Assembly: GCA_903823115.1 (NCBI GenBank)
Contig: CAIJRN010000052.1
Location: 1 to 64,000 of the forward strand
Origin: an uncultured cyanobacterium
Lineage (GTDB): Bacteria > Cyanobacteriota > Cyanobacteriia > PCC-6307 > Cyanobiaceae
Reading direction: 5' to 3'
DNA: 64,000 nt
The notes beneath the pieces are model-generated. The model searched no databases. It worked only from the letters and a program-made list of their open reading frames with translations, and had not been told where the DNA came from. Position numbers and translations under genes: made by a program. This document shows positions 18,373 through 29,637 of the stretch, piece by piece; within the stretch, counting starts at the first letter, position 1; every line of letters starts with the position of its first letter.

Positions 18373-18421
18373 CCAGGGGAAAACATGAGCTGACGGGGCC
18401 AAAGCCGGCCCCACGCCAAGC

Positions 18422-20503
18422 TCAGACGGTGACGGTGCTGCCAGCAAAGCTGGCCAGATCAGCGACCCCCGTTGAGGTGGTGATCTTCTCGAAATTGGTG
18501 ACATCCATGGTGAGCGAGCCATTGGAGATGTGATAAACACCAACGTCAAGAGTGCTGACGTTGTAGGTGATGGGAGAACCCGTGATCACCTTATTAAGGG
18601 TCAGCAGATCGAGGCTGCCAGCGCCGCCATCGAAGGACCCTGTACCAAAACCCTTAAGGGTGTCGTCGCCGGCACCAAGGTCGATCGTGCCATCGCCAAA
18701 GAAACCACCGGTCAAGGCATCAACCGTGTCTTTGCCATCGCCGGTGGCGATATGGCCGAAGTTGGCAATGCCGGCATAGAGATCAGCCAACGAATCGGCG
18801 ACACTGCCAGAACCTGAACCCGTGATGACATCGTTACCATCCCCACCAGTGATCGTCCCAGCGTTCAGAAGGCCGGCAGCCAAGCCGATGCCGAAACCTG
18901 CCGTATCGACATGGCTGGCCGTGGCCGTGGCGGTACCCGTGATAACCGCATTACCAATACCCGAGAAATCGATCTTGGAACCCAGGCCATTGGCGATGCC
19001 AACAGCAGCGGCAGCCGAGAACAACTCAGAGGAAAGATTGACATCCTTGAGGGTCGCTGTGGCCGTGCCCGTGAGCTTCTGCGTGCCGCCGGAAGCAACA
19101 GAGCGGATGATGGCACCACTTCCGAATGGATTGGCGTTGGCGATGCCCACAGCCAAGCCGGCATTAATCAGACTGAGAGACTGCTTCTGGGTGGTGCTGG
19201 CTGTGGCCTTACCCACAATGTTGTTTGCACCAGCGCCCAGATCAATCGTATTGACATTCAAGACACCGGAAGCGATGGAAGCACCGAGGATGCTGACAGT
19301 TCCAGCAGTCTTCAGAGTGGCCTTGCCGGTACCGGTGATGGTGTCTGCATCAGTACCCGTGTCAATAGTACCCGCGTTCAGCAGACCAATACCGAGAGAG
19401 CCATTGATCAAGCTAGGAGAATAATTGGCAGCAAGCTGTGCGGCGTAAGCAGGATCTTGATATGGGCTGAGGAGACAAGCTGTAAAACCAGCCGCATCGG
19501 AGCCGAAAGTATCACCAACGAAGCCTGTAATGCCGTTCAAGAACTCTGTTCCAGTGACAACGAGACTCCCATCGCGCGTCGAAATGCTGGCCTCACCAAC
19601 ACCTGTGATCGTATCTTGACCAGAACCTGTCTGGACTGAACAAAGGTTGGTCAGGCCAATTGAGGCACTCAGGTTGCCAAGCAATGCACCTTTGGACGAT
19701 ATCTCGGCTTCTGCTGTCCCGGAGATTTTATCGTTACCAGAGCTTGTATCGATCTGGCCGACGTTGAGCAGACCAAGGGACAGGCTGATGTTGGCGACGG
19801 TGTCAGGGCCGCTTTCAATCTCAGCCTCAGCACTACCACTGATTTCGTCGCCGCCGGCTCCAGTATTGAGGCTGGAAGACACGTTGGCCAGGCCAACGGC
19901 ACCACTGATGCTGGCAAGTCCCCCAGCAGAAGACTCGATCTGGGCATTAGCCGATCCGCTGACCTTATCCTCGCCAGATCCGGTCGTCAGTGAACTGCCC
20001 AGGGCGGTGTAGCCAAGAGCCAGGCTGATGTTGGCCAGAGTTGCTGGGGAAGATTCAAGGCTGGCGCTGGCACGGCCAGAGACCGTATTTTTACCATTAC
20101 CGAGATCAATCGTCTCGCCCAGAAGTGTCAGGCCAAGGCCTGCACTGACATTGAGAACTCCGCCATTAACAGAAGCGATTTTCGCACTGGCCGATCCAAG
20201 AAGTGAATCATTGGCGTTACCGGCGGTAAGCTTGCCCGACTGGTAGACGGAACCAAGGGCAAGGGCAATGTTGAAACAGTCGGTACCGGGCGTTTCCTTT
20301 AATGTTGCCTTGGCTGAGCCAGACAGCGAGCTAGCAGCCGAACCCAGATTAATGTCTGCACCGCTGGCGGCGATAACACCTTTATCCGAATCCACCTTAT
20401 TGGACTGAGTTGACTTCCAAGGAATTACCGTAGTGCCATCATAGGTATAACCCTGCGTCGTCAGAACAGCGGAATCGACAAGACCAGCAATGCTGGAGGC
20501 CAT
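18422..20503 (-). CDS. Large tandem-repeat protein, RTX-like, probably secreted
   Basis: A 693-residue protein of about a dozen degenerate repeats of roughly 40 residues. The pattern is 'ISG.AEAEI.S....NISLSLGLLNVG.IDTGSGND', and each repeat ends in a Gly/Asp turn such as TGSGED, DLGNGKN or GDGND. These resemble calcium-binding RTX nonapeptides spaced by longer strands, so a beta-solenoid is likely. One repeat carries an insert of about 50 residues near position 320. There is no N-terminal signal. The C-terminus (DVTNFEKI, then a hydrophobic end TVTV) looks like a type I secretion signal. The gene is less G+C-rich than its neighbours and interrupts the urease genes, suggesting acquisition. 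Function unknown. Confidence 0.75.
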   Translation of the reverse strand: MASSIAGLVDSAVLTTQGYTYDGTTVIPWKSTQSNKVDSDKGVIAASGADINLGSAASSLSGSAKATLKETPGTDCFNIALALGSVYQSGKLTAGNANDSLLGSASAKIASVNGGVLNVSAGLGLTLLGETIDLGNGKNTVSGRASASLESSPATLANISLALGYTALGSSLTTGSGEDKVSGSANAQIESSAGGLASISGAVGLANVSSSLNTGAGGDEISGSAEAEIESGPDTVANISLSLGLLNVGQIDTSSGNDKISGTAEAEISSKGALLGNLSASIGLTNLCSVQTGSGQDTITGVGEASISTRDGSLVVTGTEFLNGITGFVGDTFGSDAAGFTACLLSPYQDPAYAAQLAANYSPSLINGSLGIGLLNAGTIDTGTDADTITGTGKATLKTAGTVSILGASIASGVLNVNTIDLGAGANNIVGKATASTTQKQSLSLINAGLAVGIANANPFGSGAIIRSVASGGTQKLTGTATATLKDVNLSSELFSAAAAVGIANGLGSKIDFSGIGNAVITGTATATASHVDTAGFGIGLAAGLLNAGTITGGDGNDVITGSGSGSVADSLADLYAGIANFGHIATGDGKDTVDALTGGFFGDGTIDLGAGDDTLKGFGTGSFDGGAGSLDLLTLNKVITGSPITYNVSTLDVGVYHISNGSLTMDVTNFEKITTSTGVADLASFAGSTVTV

Positions 20504-21011
20504 TTTGAAATTTCTTTACAAACCTCTTGTTAGTCCAAAGCTCAGCCTGCTGTCAACCAGGCGAGGTGCTTCCCGACACAGCCTGGCGTCTGCCGATGGC
20601 CTGGACCCCGTACTGGCCGAACGCCTCTCGCTGGCGACGTCAGGACAGCAGCCAGATGCTGCGAGGGGTCTCAGGACCAGCGCGGACCCATGGCATCGCC
20701 ATCACCGAACCGGACAGGCGCCAGCAACGGCGCTTGGATGGGAGTGAAGATCCTTCAGGAATTGTGAGGCATCCAAATGAATTCAACCCTGGCCGAATCC
20801 TCAGCCTTTATCCACTCCTGGACAATCTGATCTCTCATGGCTCAGCAACAGCTCAGGCAACGGCGGCGGCGGCCTGCCGGGAGCTGTCCGGCAGCCGAGC
20901 GGCCAGCGGTTTGAGCATCAACCATGCCCCTGGCGTTGGCCCTGAACGGTCCCAGGCGTCATCCGCTGCCAAAGTGGCTCCTTCAAGCCAGGCCTCCCCT
21001 ACCCCAGGACC
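20504..21011. other. Gene-free stretch between the repeat-protein gene and ureA
   Basis: About 508 bases that must hold the divergent promoters of the repeat-protein gene and of ureABC. I find no NtcA-like site, strong hairpin or convincing open frame. ureA has an AGGA Shine-Dalgarno element just before its ATG. Confidence 0.5.
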
Positions 21012-21314
21012 ATGCACCTGAGCCCCCAGGAGAAGGACAAGCTCCTGATCGTCACCGCCGCCCTGCTGGCCGAACGCCGCCTCAACCGAGGACTGCGGCT
21101 CAACCATCCCGAATCCGTGGCCTGGCTGAGTTTCCAGGTGCTCGAAGGGGCCAGAGACGGCAAGAGCGTGGCCGATCTGATGGAGGAGGGCTGCACCTGG
21201 CTGCAGCGGGAGCAGGTGATGGAGGGCGTGCCGGAGCTGATCTCCGAGGTGCAGATCGAAGCGATGTTCCCCGACGGCACCAAGCTCGTCACCCTGCACG
21301 AACCGATCCGCTGA
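21012..21314 (+). CDS. ureA: Urease gamma subunit
   Basis: The smallest structural subunit of urease, 100 residues, complete from [20 protein letters not shown] to TLHEPIR. Motifs include [15 protein letters not shown], the VADLMEEG turn and [20 protein letters not shown]. It assembles with UreB and UreC as (ABC)3. First gene of ureABC, 26 bases before ureB. Confidence 0.97.
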   Translation: MHLSPQEKDKLLIVTAALLAERRLNRGLRLNHPESVAWLSFQVLEGARDGKSVADLMEEGCTWLQREQVMEGVPELISEVQIEAMFPDGTKLVTLHEPIR

Positions 21315-21340
21315 TCGCTCACAACCCCACCGATCCCCCC

Positions 21341-21658
21341 ATGGCCCCGCTGATCCCCGGCGAACTGATCCCCGAACCCGGCCAGCTCGAGCTCAATGCC
21401 GGCCGACCGGTCACCACCCTGTCGGTGGCCAACACCGGCGATCGCCCGGTGCAGGTGGGCTCCCACTTCCACTTCCATGAGGCCAATGGCGCCCTGATCT
21501 TCGATCGTCAGGCCGCCCGGGGACTGCGGCTCGACATCCCGGCCGGCACGGCGATCCGCTTCGAGCCGGGCGACACCCGCGACGTGCAGCTCGTGCCCTA
21601 TGCAGGCGAACGCCGCGTCTTCGGCTTCAACGGCCTGATCAACGGCCCGCTGGACTGA
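21341..21658 (+). CDS. ureB: Urease beta subunit
   Basis: A 105-residue structural subunit beginning [14 protein letters not shown]. The conserved [16 protein letters not shown] and [19 protein letters not shown] are both present. The ATG at 21341 matches the normal start; open sequence upstream in the same frame is not conserved. 89 bases precede ureC. Confidence 0.97.
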   Translation: MAPLIPGELIPEPGQLELNAGRPVTTLSVANTGDRPVQVGSHFHFHEANGALIFDRQAARGLRLDIPAGTAIRFEPGDTRDVQLVPYAGERRVFGFNGLINGPLD

Positions 21659-21747
21659 GCCAAGGCGCCGACGCCGCCTGCCCGGCTCTGTTCAGGGCCA
21701 GCGCCCACCCCCCAACACCCTCCGCAAACGCCTACCCAGCGCCCGCC

Positions 21748-23457
<1,710 letters not shown>

Positions 23458-23536
23458 ACTCGGCAGACCAGACACTGGCGGGGCCGATGAAGGGCAAATG
23501 CAAGCAGCAGCCAGAATCTCAATCCCCGAGCTTGTT

Positions 23537-24472
23537 CTACTTGTGGCGATTCCTGAATTCGCGTAGACGCAGCTTGAAGCGCTCGTTTTGCCTGCGCTTG
23601 ATCTCCTTCTCGCGCTCAGAAGTCTGAAGATTCTTATCACGACCACGCTGCTTGGCGCGGTTCCACCTGCCCAACTTGACTCTGGCGAGTTCGAACTTCT
23701 TCCGCATCGCTGCCAACCACTTCGGCGAAGATCGCTTGGCGCCGGTCAGTCCAAGAGCACGAGCCAAGGAGCGCAAAGCATCCAGCCAAGAGGTCAGCAG
23801 ACTTTTATTCGTCTTAGGGTTCCAGGCGAGAGCAGCAAAACCAAAGCCAGAAATCAAGCTCAGCAAAGAGATCCGCAGGATCTGCTTGAACACTGGCAGG
23901 TACTCCTTGGAGTAAGGCCCTTTCTGCTGAGCAAGAAACCTGGATTGGGCTTGGCTGACAAGGGTCAGTATCTGTTTCTTGATCTGGGGCAGCGGCTGGT
24001 TCAAACTGACGGCATCAATCTGAGGGCCCTCAACGGCCACCATCGCGCGCTGGAGCTCCTTAATACTTTGAGCATCAGCAACGGCCTCGCGAATTTGGCC
24101 GGCTTTGAGTTCAATCTGAACTTTTTGAACGGCGTTGGCTCTATCAATCTTCTGACCATTCAAGAAAGTCAGCAGACCCAGCAAAGGCAAGAGCAGAAAA
24201 AAGCCAAGTGCCACCCATGTCGCCAGGCGACCCAAACGCCGCTGAATCAGCTGAAAGCGAGGTTCTGAAGAGCTATGGACCGCCACATGAACCAAGCCAA
24301 GGCCAACCAATGGAATGGTGACCGTATTAACAAGGCTTGCCGATAGCGTCAGAATCCAGTCAGGATCCAACAACCGAACAGGAAGAGCTTCAACAAAAAT
24401 AATGGCCAAAAATACGGCAAATAAAGTATAAGCCAGACTCAAAAGCAGGGAAGCAAGCTTGCTGGAGTCCAT
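23537..24472 (-). CDS. HpsJ-like membrane protein
   Basis: A 311-residue protein with four predicted membrane helices: two near residues 8-28 and 40-62, one near 88-108 (VALGFFLLLPLLGLLTFL), and one near 205-222. Between the last two lies a helical, coiled-coil-like region. The tail after residue 225 is strongly basic (KRRQNERFKLRLREFRNR). The arrangement resembles cyanobacterial HpsJ-family proteins, linked to hormogonium polysaccharide secretion in filamentous species. In a unicellular cyanobacterium the role is uncertain. The DNA is more A/T-rich than the neighbouring urease genes. Confidence 0.55.
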   Translation of the reverse strand: MDSSKLASLLLSLAYTLFAVFLAIIFVEALPVRLLDPDWILTLSASLVNTVTIPLVGLGLVHVAVHSSSEPRFQLIQRRLGRLATWVALGFFLLLPLLGLLTFLNGQKIDRANAVQKVQIELKAGQIREAVADAQSIKELQRAMVAVEGPQIDAVSLNQPLPQIKKQILTLVSQAQSRFLAQQKGPYSKEYLPVFKQILRISLLSLISGFGFAALAWNPKTNKSLLTSWLDALRSLARALGLTGAKRSSPKWLAAMRKKFELARVKLGRWNRAKQRGRDKNLQTSEREKEIKRRQNERFKLRLREFRNRHK

Positions 24473-24881
24473 TCCAAGAAATTAAACATAAGGATCTCAA
24501 GGCTAAGTCTAGCAGGGATCAAATATCTCGATGCACATAGCCAGTTCGGCAAGAGGCCTCTGTAGATTGGAATATCTGATAGAGGAAAACGGTTCTGAGC
24601 AAGCTCAGAAAACTCTGAAAACCTTTGTTCTGCTGAGTCGACCGTTCCACTTTTCCTTGGCTCATGGAAGCGGGGTCGTGAAGGCGCAAGGGCTTTGGAC
24701 TCCTTGCCAAGCGGCAGATGGAGCCGTCAATAGCGGCGATCTGAACCATGCGCTTGTTGGCCTTAGCTGGATGAACAGGCAGGGCAACCGGCGGCCCTCA
24801 TCTCTCCATAAAAATCCCCACCTTGTGCAGGCGGGGATTAGAAGATCAACTTCAAATCAATTGAGTCAAGTGATGTGCCGT
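24473..24881. other. A/T-richer intergenic stretch
   Basis: About 400 bases between the HpsJ-like and PEP-CTERM genes. Near its right end it contains the terminator of the PEP-CTERM gene. A 76-codon minus-strand frame (24519-24749) looks like no known protein and may be decayed sequence. Composition is lower in G+C than most of the window. Confidence 0.5.
24810..24839 (-). terminator. Terminator of the PEP-CTERM gene
   Basis: On the minus strand AATCCCC pairs with GGGGATT, and an inner CCT/AGG pairing extends the hairpin. TTTTT follows (complement of 24814-24810). It starts about 40 bases after the stop of the PEP-CTERM protein gene. Confidence 0.8.
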
Positions 24882-25586
24882 TCAGGACGCCTTGGCACGA
24901 ATCCGCTTACGAAGCTTGCGGGAGAAACCGAAAGCTGCTCCGGCACCGAGAATCGGCAGAGGGCCGGGCACGGGGTTCGTACCATCGTTATATTCGTAGG
25001 TCAGATACAAATCGCCAGAGAAAATTGTTGAGGTGCCAGTTCCAATAGGCAAGTCGGCAGTGGCCGCCGAACCTGGATCCGAAATAAAACTATAGGCAGT
25101 CACATAGGAAACAACTGTCGGGGCCGAGGAGAAATAACTCTGAATCGTAGGGGCACTCGCAGATGTAGATATTGGGGTGCCAGAAAAATTGCCGCTAGCG
25201 TTCGTCACGACATTACTGGTAGTAGTCGTATTGTTCTGCAGGGTAATAGCAGAAGGGGAAGATGTTATTGCAGTGCCATTGCCAAAGGTAAAGGTCGGAG
25301 TTCCACTTCCGGCATAAGTAGCACTCGTGGTGAATCCAGGAAGCAATCCAACTTGACCAGAAAAGCTTGCGGCCGTACCGATGCCAATCCTGACGCCGGT
25401 TAGGGCACTAGGGGCCGCAGCGGTGAATGGATTAAAAGCAAGAGACTGGCCTGTCTTGGCCGCTGTACCCGAAGTGCTGAAGGAGACCGGTCCCACCGTC
25501 TGGGTCTGGAGGATTGCATGAGCCGGGGCGGCCGCCGTGGCAACGACCGCTCCAACGGCTAGCAGCAAGAGGCAGCGCGTACGCAT
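24882..25586 (-). CDS. Secreted PEP-CTERM-type protein
   Basis: A 234-residue exported protein. The signal peptide runs MRTRCLLLLAVGAVVATAAAPAHA. The mature part is Ser/Thr/Gly-rich with low charge and probably beta-sheet. The C-terminus has the cyanobacterial PEP-CTERM layout: VPGPLPILGAGAAFGFSR (motif plus hydrophobic helix), then a basic tail RKLRKRIRAK. Such proteins are recognised by an exosortase and end up at the cell surface or in exopolysaccharide; no exosortase gene is in the window. The ATG at 25586 is chosen because an AGGA element lies about 10 bases upstream and it starts the signal peptide. Confidence 0.8.
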   Translation of the reverse strand: MRTRCLLLLAVGAVVATAAAPAHAILQTQTVGPVSFSTSGTAAKTGQSLAFNPFTAAAPSALTGVRIGIGTAASFSGQVGLLPGFTTSATYAGSGTPTFTFGNGTAITSSPSAITLQNNTTTTSNVVTNASGNFSGTPISTSASAPTIQSYFSSAPTVVSYVTAYSFISDPGSAATADLPIGTGTSTIFSGDLYLTYEYNDGTNPVPGPLPILGAGAAFGFSRKLRKRIRAKAS

Positions 25587-25795
25587 CACGGCTAATCCTA
25601 GGAAACCCATATTAACAGAAATTGGCGCAGCTGACCCTCTCGGCCCCCTTTTCTCTTCACAACGTGCAAAAACGCTGTCAAATGCCGTGGCCATGCTGCT
25701 CATCGGTTGTTTTTTCGCAGCAGCTGCGACCAGTGAGCAGGGGCTTGGCCTGACGAGCTGGCGCACCCGCCACACCTGATCCTCGCCTCCAGAGC

Positions 25796-26293
25796 TCACT
25801 CCTGCGCCCACGGTTCGTCATTGGGATCGCGGCGCTCACTGCGCCGCTCCATCTCCAGCCTGGGAACCGTCGGCAGCGCCTCCAGGAAGCTCACCCCAAA
25901 GGTGGTGAAGCTGAGGGAACGGCGGCACCAACGCACCGTGACCTCCAGGCGCAGCATGCCAAAACCGGGGTGGGACCGTACATCCAGCACCAGATGCTGG
26001 TCCGCCAGGAAGTGATGGACACCTGACACCATCAGGCACATGCCGCCCTTGCTGATGTCCAGGATGTCGACCAACAGCCAACGGCCAACAAAACCTTGCT
26101 CAACATCCAGCTCGCGTACAGCGATCGGGCGGCTGACCTGCACCGGGAAACGCTGCAGGCGGCGTTTCTCATGCCCCAGCCACTCGCGGGCCTGGGCGGC
26201 ACCGTTTTCAGTGAGCAGCACATCGCTTTCGTCAGCCGCGCCTTGGCGAAAACCCTGGGGCCCCACCATCTGCTCCCCTGCCTGGACGTCCAT
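25796..26293 (-). CDS. PilZ-domain protein, probable cyclic-di-GMP receptor
   Basis: 165 residues from the ATG at 26293. The PilZ motifs are present: RRLQRFPV (RxxxR type, about residue 45) and DISKGGMCL ((D/N)xSxxG type, about residue 80). The remaining beta-barrel strands follow (LDVRSHPGFGMLRLEVTVRW, TFGVSFLE). No other output domain is visible. It may couple c-di-GMP to surface polysaccharide or motility, fitting the adjacent PEP-CTERM and HpsJ-like genes, but the target is unknown. Confidence 0.8.
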   Translation of the reverse strand: MDVQAGEQMVGPQGFRQGAADESDVLLTENGAAQAREWLGHEKRRLQRFPVQVSRPIAVRELDVEQGFVGRWLLVDILDISKGGMCLMVSGVHHFLADQHLVLDVRSHPGFGMLRLEVTVRWCRRSLSFTTFGVSFLEALPTVPRLEMERRSERRDPNDEPWAQE

Positions 26294-27172
26294 TCTCGCC
26301 TGAACAGGCGCCGTCAAGGCTTGTCAAGAACACATTCAGGCATCAAGAGGAGACTGCAGAGCGTCGATTGCCGCTGAGAATTCGAAGGATTGACCGCCAG
26401 TGAGGAGGCTTCCGGCCGCCGTTCAGCTGTGATCGTCCCTGAGGGAAGGATTCTGTCGCTTCGTGTCGCGCTCCTCCGCGACACCGGATCTGGAGCTCCA
26501 GGTGCTTCGGGAGGGACATCGCCACCGGATCAACCTGGGAACAGTCCGGCGTTGGCGCCGGATCCCCCATCGGGCCGCTGCCTCAGCCAGGGACCCAGCC
26601 CCAGCAGCTCGCCTCCTCGGCGTCCCTCAAGTTGCTCTGTGACCAACGACCGGGAAGCCGGGCTGGGCGGCCTCCTTTGGGCTCCAGCCTGCAGCAATCG
26701 CAGCCATGGCCAGCAGCCCGATGGCGTGATCCCTCCTCTGAACAACAGGGCTTCCCCCTGGATGTCCTGCCAATTCGATGCGTTTCAGTCGCGACCCCCC
26801 AAGCCAGGCAGCGTTCCGAATCCTCGGATCCCATCGCACAGAACCACCAGCAGACACGCCTTTCACAGACGCGTGGAAATCCAGCGGCTTTGGCGCCCGC
26901 GGCAGTCCTGGACACCATGGCCTCAGCTCGGCACAACTGGCCTGCAGCACCCGAAGGCGGAGGGTTCAGATCTCCACCAGCCACCGGGACGCTGTCCCAC
27001 AAGCCGCGGAGCTCCTGCCGGTCATGATCCGATCCGGCAAAACGCTCCGCTGGCTGGCCATCGAGCCTGTCCTGGGCCGGCCGATCGGCGCAGAGCAGGC
27101 GGATTCCTGTAGCAAAAGTGACCAGCCAGGGTCCCGACGCCACAGCAGGATTGGCGCAACTGCAGCGAGCGC
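26294..27172. other. Gene-free stretch, about 880 bases
   Basis: No frame on either strand has a recognisable domain or convincing composition. The longer frames are rich in Ser, Pro, Arg and Cys, as expected from antisense or non-coding G+C-rich DNA. It must hold the promoters of the PilZ gene and of the ATP-grasp operon. No RNA gene or repeat array was recognised. It is the largest such gap in the window. Confidence 0.5.
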
Positions 27173-28663
27173 ATGTTCACGGAGTACCGACCCAGCCAGG
27201 GCTACGACGAGTACTTCAGCGCCGCCGACCAACCCCGGGCCTCGCTCACACCCCTGCTTTCCTCCCTCGGGCAGATGGGCCTGGACCAGCTCAATCACAA
27301 CCATGTCGCCGCTGGCATGTTGCTGCGGCGCCTCGGTGCCACCTTCCGCCTCAACGATTCCGGCAGCCAGGGGGTGGAGCGCATCCTGCCGTTTGATCCG
27401 CTGCCGCGACTGATCGGGGCCGGCGAGTGGCAGCGCCTCGAGCGCGGCCTGATCCAGCGCCTCGAAGCCATCGACCAGTTCCTGGCCGATGTCTATGGAA
27501 AGGGCCAGATCATGGCCGACGGCGTCGTGCCGCGGGAGGACGTGGAGAGTTCCCAGGGCTGGCGGCCCCAGATGCAGGGTCTGATTCCGCCCCTGGGGCG
27601 CTGGTGCCACATCTCCGGCCTCGATCTGGTGCGCGATGGCCAGGGCACCTGGCGGGTGCTGGAGGACAACCTGCGCTGCCCCTCGGGTGTGGCCTACTTC
27701 CTGGAAAACCGGCGGGTGATGAAGCGCATCTTCCCCAGCCTGTTCGCCGGTCGCACCGTGCAGCCGATCGACAATTACGCCTCCCAGCTGCTTCAGACCC
27801 TGCGGGAGCTCGCCCCCTGGACGGACACCCCCAAGGTGGTGCTGCTCACCCCCGGGGTCTTCAACAGCGCCTACTTCGAGCACAGCTACCTGGCCCAGCA
27901 GATGGGCATCCAGCTGGTGGAGGGCCGCGACCTGATCTGCGAGGGGGACCGGGTGTGGATGCGCAGCACCAGCGGCCTCGAACCGGTGGATGTGATCTAC
28001 CGCCGCATCGACGATGACTTCCTCGATCCGGATGTGTTCCGCTCTGATTCGCTGCTCGGGGTGAAGGGGCTGATCTCCTGCTTCAAGGCCGGCAGGGTGG
28101 CGATCGCCAATGCCCCGGGCACCGGTGTGGCCGACGACAAACTGATTTATGCGTATGTGCCGGAGATGATCCGCTACTACCTCGGCGAAGAACCGATCAT
28201 CGAGAACGTGCCCACCTATCTCTGCTGCAAACCGGCGGACCGGGCCTACGTGCTGGCGAACCTGCCGAAGCTGGTGGTCAAGGCGGTGGCCGAAGCCGGT
28301 GGCTACGGCATGCTGATCGGTCCCCACGCCAGCGCTGAGCAGATCAGCGAATTCGCCGCCAAGATCGAGGCCGATCCCCGCAACTACATCGCCCAGCCCA
28401 CCCTGGAACTCTCCACCGTCCCCTCCCTCAGCGAGGGTGAGCTCTACCCCTGCCACGTCGATCTGCGGCCCTACGTGCTGCGCGGCAAGGGGGCCTGGGT
28501 GACCCCCGGCGGCCTCACCCGGGTGGCCCTGCGCCGGGGCTCCCTGGTGGTCAACTCCTCCCAGGGGGGCGGCTGCAAGGACACCTGGATCGTCGATGAG
28601 AGCTCCGGTCTGCAGAGCCAGAGCCAAACCCAGACCCAGAGCCAGGAGGTGGCCCCATGCTGA
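27173..28663 (+). CDS. Circularly permuted type 2 ATP-grasp protein
   Basis: 496 residues of the DUF404/DUF407 family. Hallmarks are DVYGKGQIMADGVVPRE, GLDLVRDGQGTWRVLEDNLR, CPSGVAYFLENRRVMKR and the C-terminal KAVAEAGGYGMLIGPHAS, where the ATP-grasp lysine and glycine loop sit in permuted order. Comparative-genomics work on amidoligases predicted that these enzymes form peptide or amide bonds with ATP; the substrate is unknown. A Gln/Ser tail (QSQSQTQTQSQ) ends the protein. The stop overlaps the next gene by 7 bases. The operon partners alpha-E and transglutaminase are typical. Confidence 0.9.
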   Translation: MFTEYRPSQGYDEYFSAADQPRASLTPLLSSLGQMGLDQLNHNHVAAGMLLRRLGATFRLNDSGSQGVERILPFDPLPRLIGAGEWQRLERGLIQRLEAIDQFLADVYGKGQIMADGVVPREDVESSQGWRPQMQGLIPPLGRWCHISGLDLVRDGQGTWRVLEDNLRCPSGVAYFLENRRVMKRIFPSLFAGRTVQPIDNYASQLLQTLRELAPWTDTPKVVLLTPGVFNSAYFEHSYLAQQMGIQLVEGRDLICEGDRVWMRSTSGLEPVDVIYRRIDDDFLDPDVFRSDSLLGVKGLISCFKAGRVAIANAPGTGVADDKLIYAYVPEMIRYYLGEEPIIENVPTYLCCKPADRAYVLANLPKLVVKAVAEAGGYGMLIGPHASAEQISEFAAKIEADPRNYIAQPTLELSTVPSLSEGELYPCHVDLRPYVLRGKGAWVTPGGLTRVALRRGSLVVNSSQGGGCKDTWIVDESSGLQSQSQTQTQSQEVAPC

Positions 28664-29637
28664 GCCGCGTCGCCGACTCCCTGTACTGGATCAATCGCTA
28701 TGTCGAGCGAGCCGAGAACATCTCACGCTTTGTCGAGGTGAGTGAGGCGATGGCGCTCGATTGTCCCCCCGGCAGTGCGGAACCCTGGCTGCCCCTGATC
28801 GATGCCAGCGGCGATCGCGAGCTGTTTGACAAGCTCTACCCCGCCGGCACGCCGGACAATGTGATTCGCTTCCTGGTGCGCGACGCCGACAATCCCAGCA
28901 GCGTGCTCAATTGCATCGACTTCGCCCGCGAAAACGCGCGCCAGATCCGCGATGTGATCACCACCGAGATGTGGGAGCAGATGAACGACGTCTACTGGAA
29001 CCTGCAGGAAGCCAGCTTCTGGAACCAGCCACCCCAGGAACAACTGCGCGACATCCGCCGGGCCTGCCAGTTGTTCTATGGCATCACCGATGCCACCCTC
29101 AGCCGCGATCTCTCCTGGCAGTTCAGCCGCCTCGGCAGATTGCTGGAGCGGGCCGAGAAGACCACCCGCATCCTCGACGTCAAATACTTCCTGCTGCTGC
29201 CCACCAATGAGGACGTGGGCGGTGTGCTCGATGAGCTGCAGTGGATTGCCCTGCTGCGCACGGCCGGGGCTTACCAGATGTTCCGCCAGTCCCAGCAACA
29301 GGCGATCGCACCGAAAGCCGTGGCCTCCTTCCTGTTGCTGGATCCGATCTTCCCCCGCTCGGTGCGCTACTGCCTGGAACGCATCAGCGACACCTTGCGC
29401 ATCATCCGCAGCAGCGCTGTTCCTGGTCCGCCGGATGATCTGGAATGTCTGGTTGGCCTGGTGCTGGCCCGCTGGAGTTTCACCCGCATCGACGAACTGA
29501 TCGCCAATGGGCTGCATGAAGCGATCGATCATCTGCAACAGGATCTCAACCGGCTCCACGATCTGATCGAAGCGCGCTATTTCATCTCCTCCACCAGCAC
29601 CCCTTCCGGTTCTGAACCCGCATGCGCGCCCGCGTAA
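28657..29637 (+). CDS. Alpha-E domain protein (DUF403)
   Basis: An all-helical protein of 326 residues with the family signature MLSRVADSLYWINRYVERAENISRF at its start, and later SRLGRLLERAEKTTRILDVKYF. The alpha-E family is nearly always encoded beside circularly permuted ATP-grasp proteins and is sometimes fused to them, so it is probably a subunit or partner. Catalytic activity is not established. It overlaps the ATP-grasp gene by 7 bases and the transglutaminase gene by 16, indicating tight coupling. Confidence 0.92.
   Translation: MLSRVADSLYWINRYVERAENISRFVEVSEAMALDCPPGSAEPWLPLIDASGDRELFDKLYPAGTPDNVIRFLVRDADNPSSVLNCIDFARENARQIRDVITTEMWEQMNDVYWNLQEASFWNQPPQEQLRDIRRACQLFYGITDATLSRDLSWQFSRLGRLLERAEKTTRILDVKYFLLLPTNEDVGGVLDELQWIALLRTAGAYQMFRQSQQQAIAPKAVASFLLLDPIFPRSVRYCLERISDTLRIIRSSAVPGPPDDLECLVGLVLARWSFTRIDELIANGLHEAIDHLQQDLNRLHDLIEARYFISSTSTPSGSEPACAPA

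Noticed and set aside
26390..27143. Open frames of 186-240 codons on both strands of the large gap
   Set aside because: They are antisense to each other, rich in Arg, Ser and Cys, have no recognisable motif and no clear ribosome binding site.
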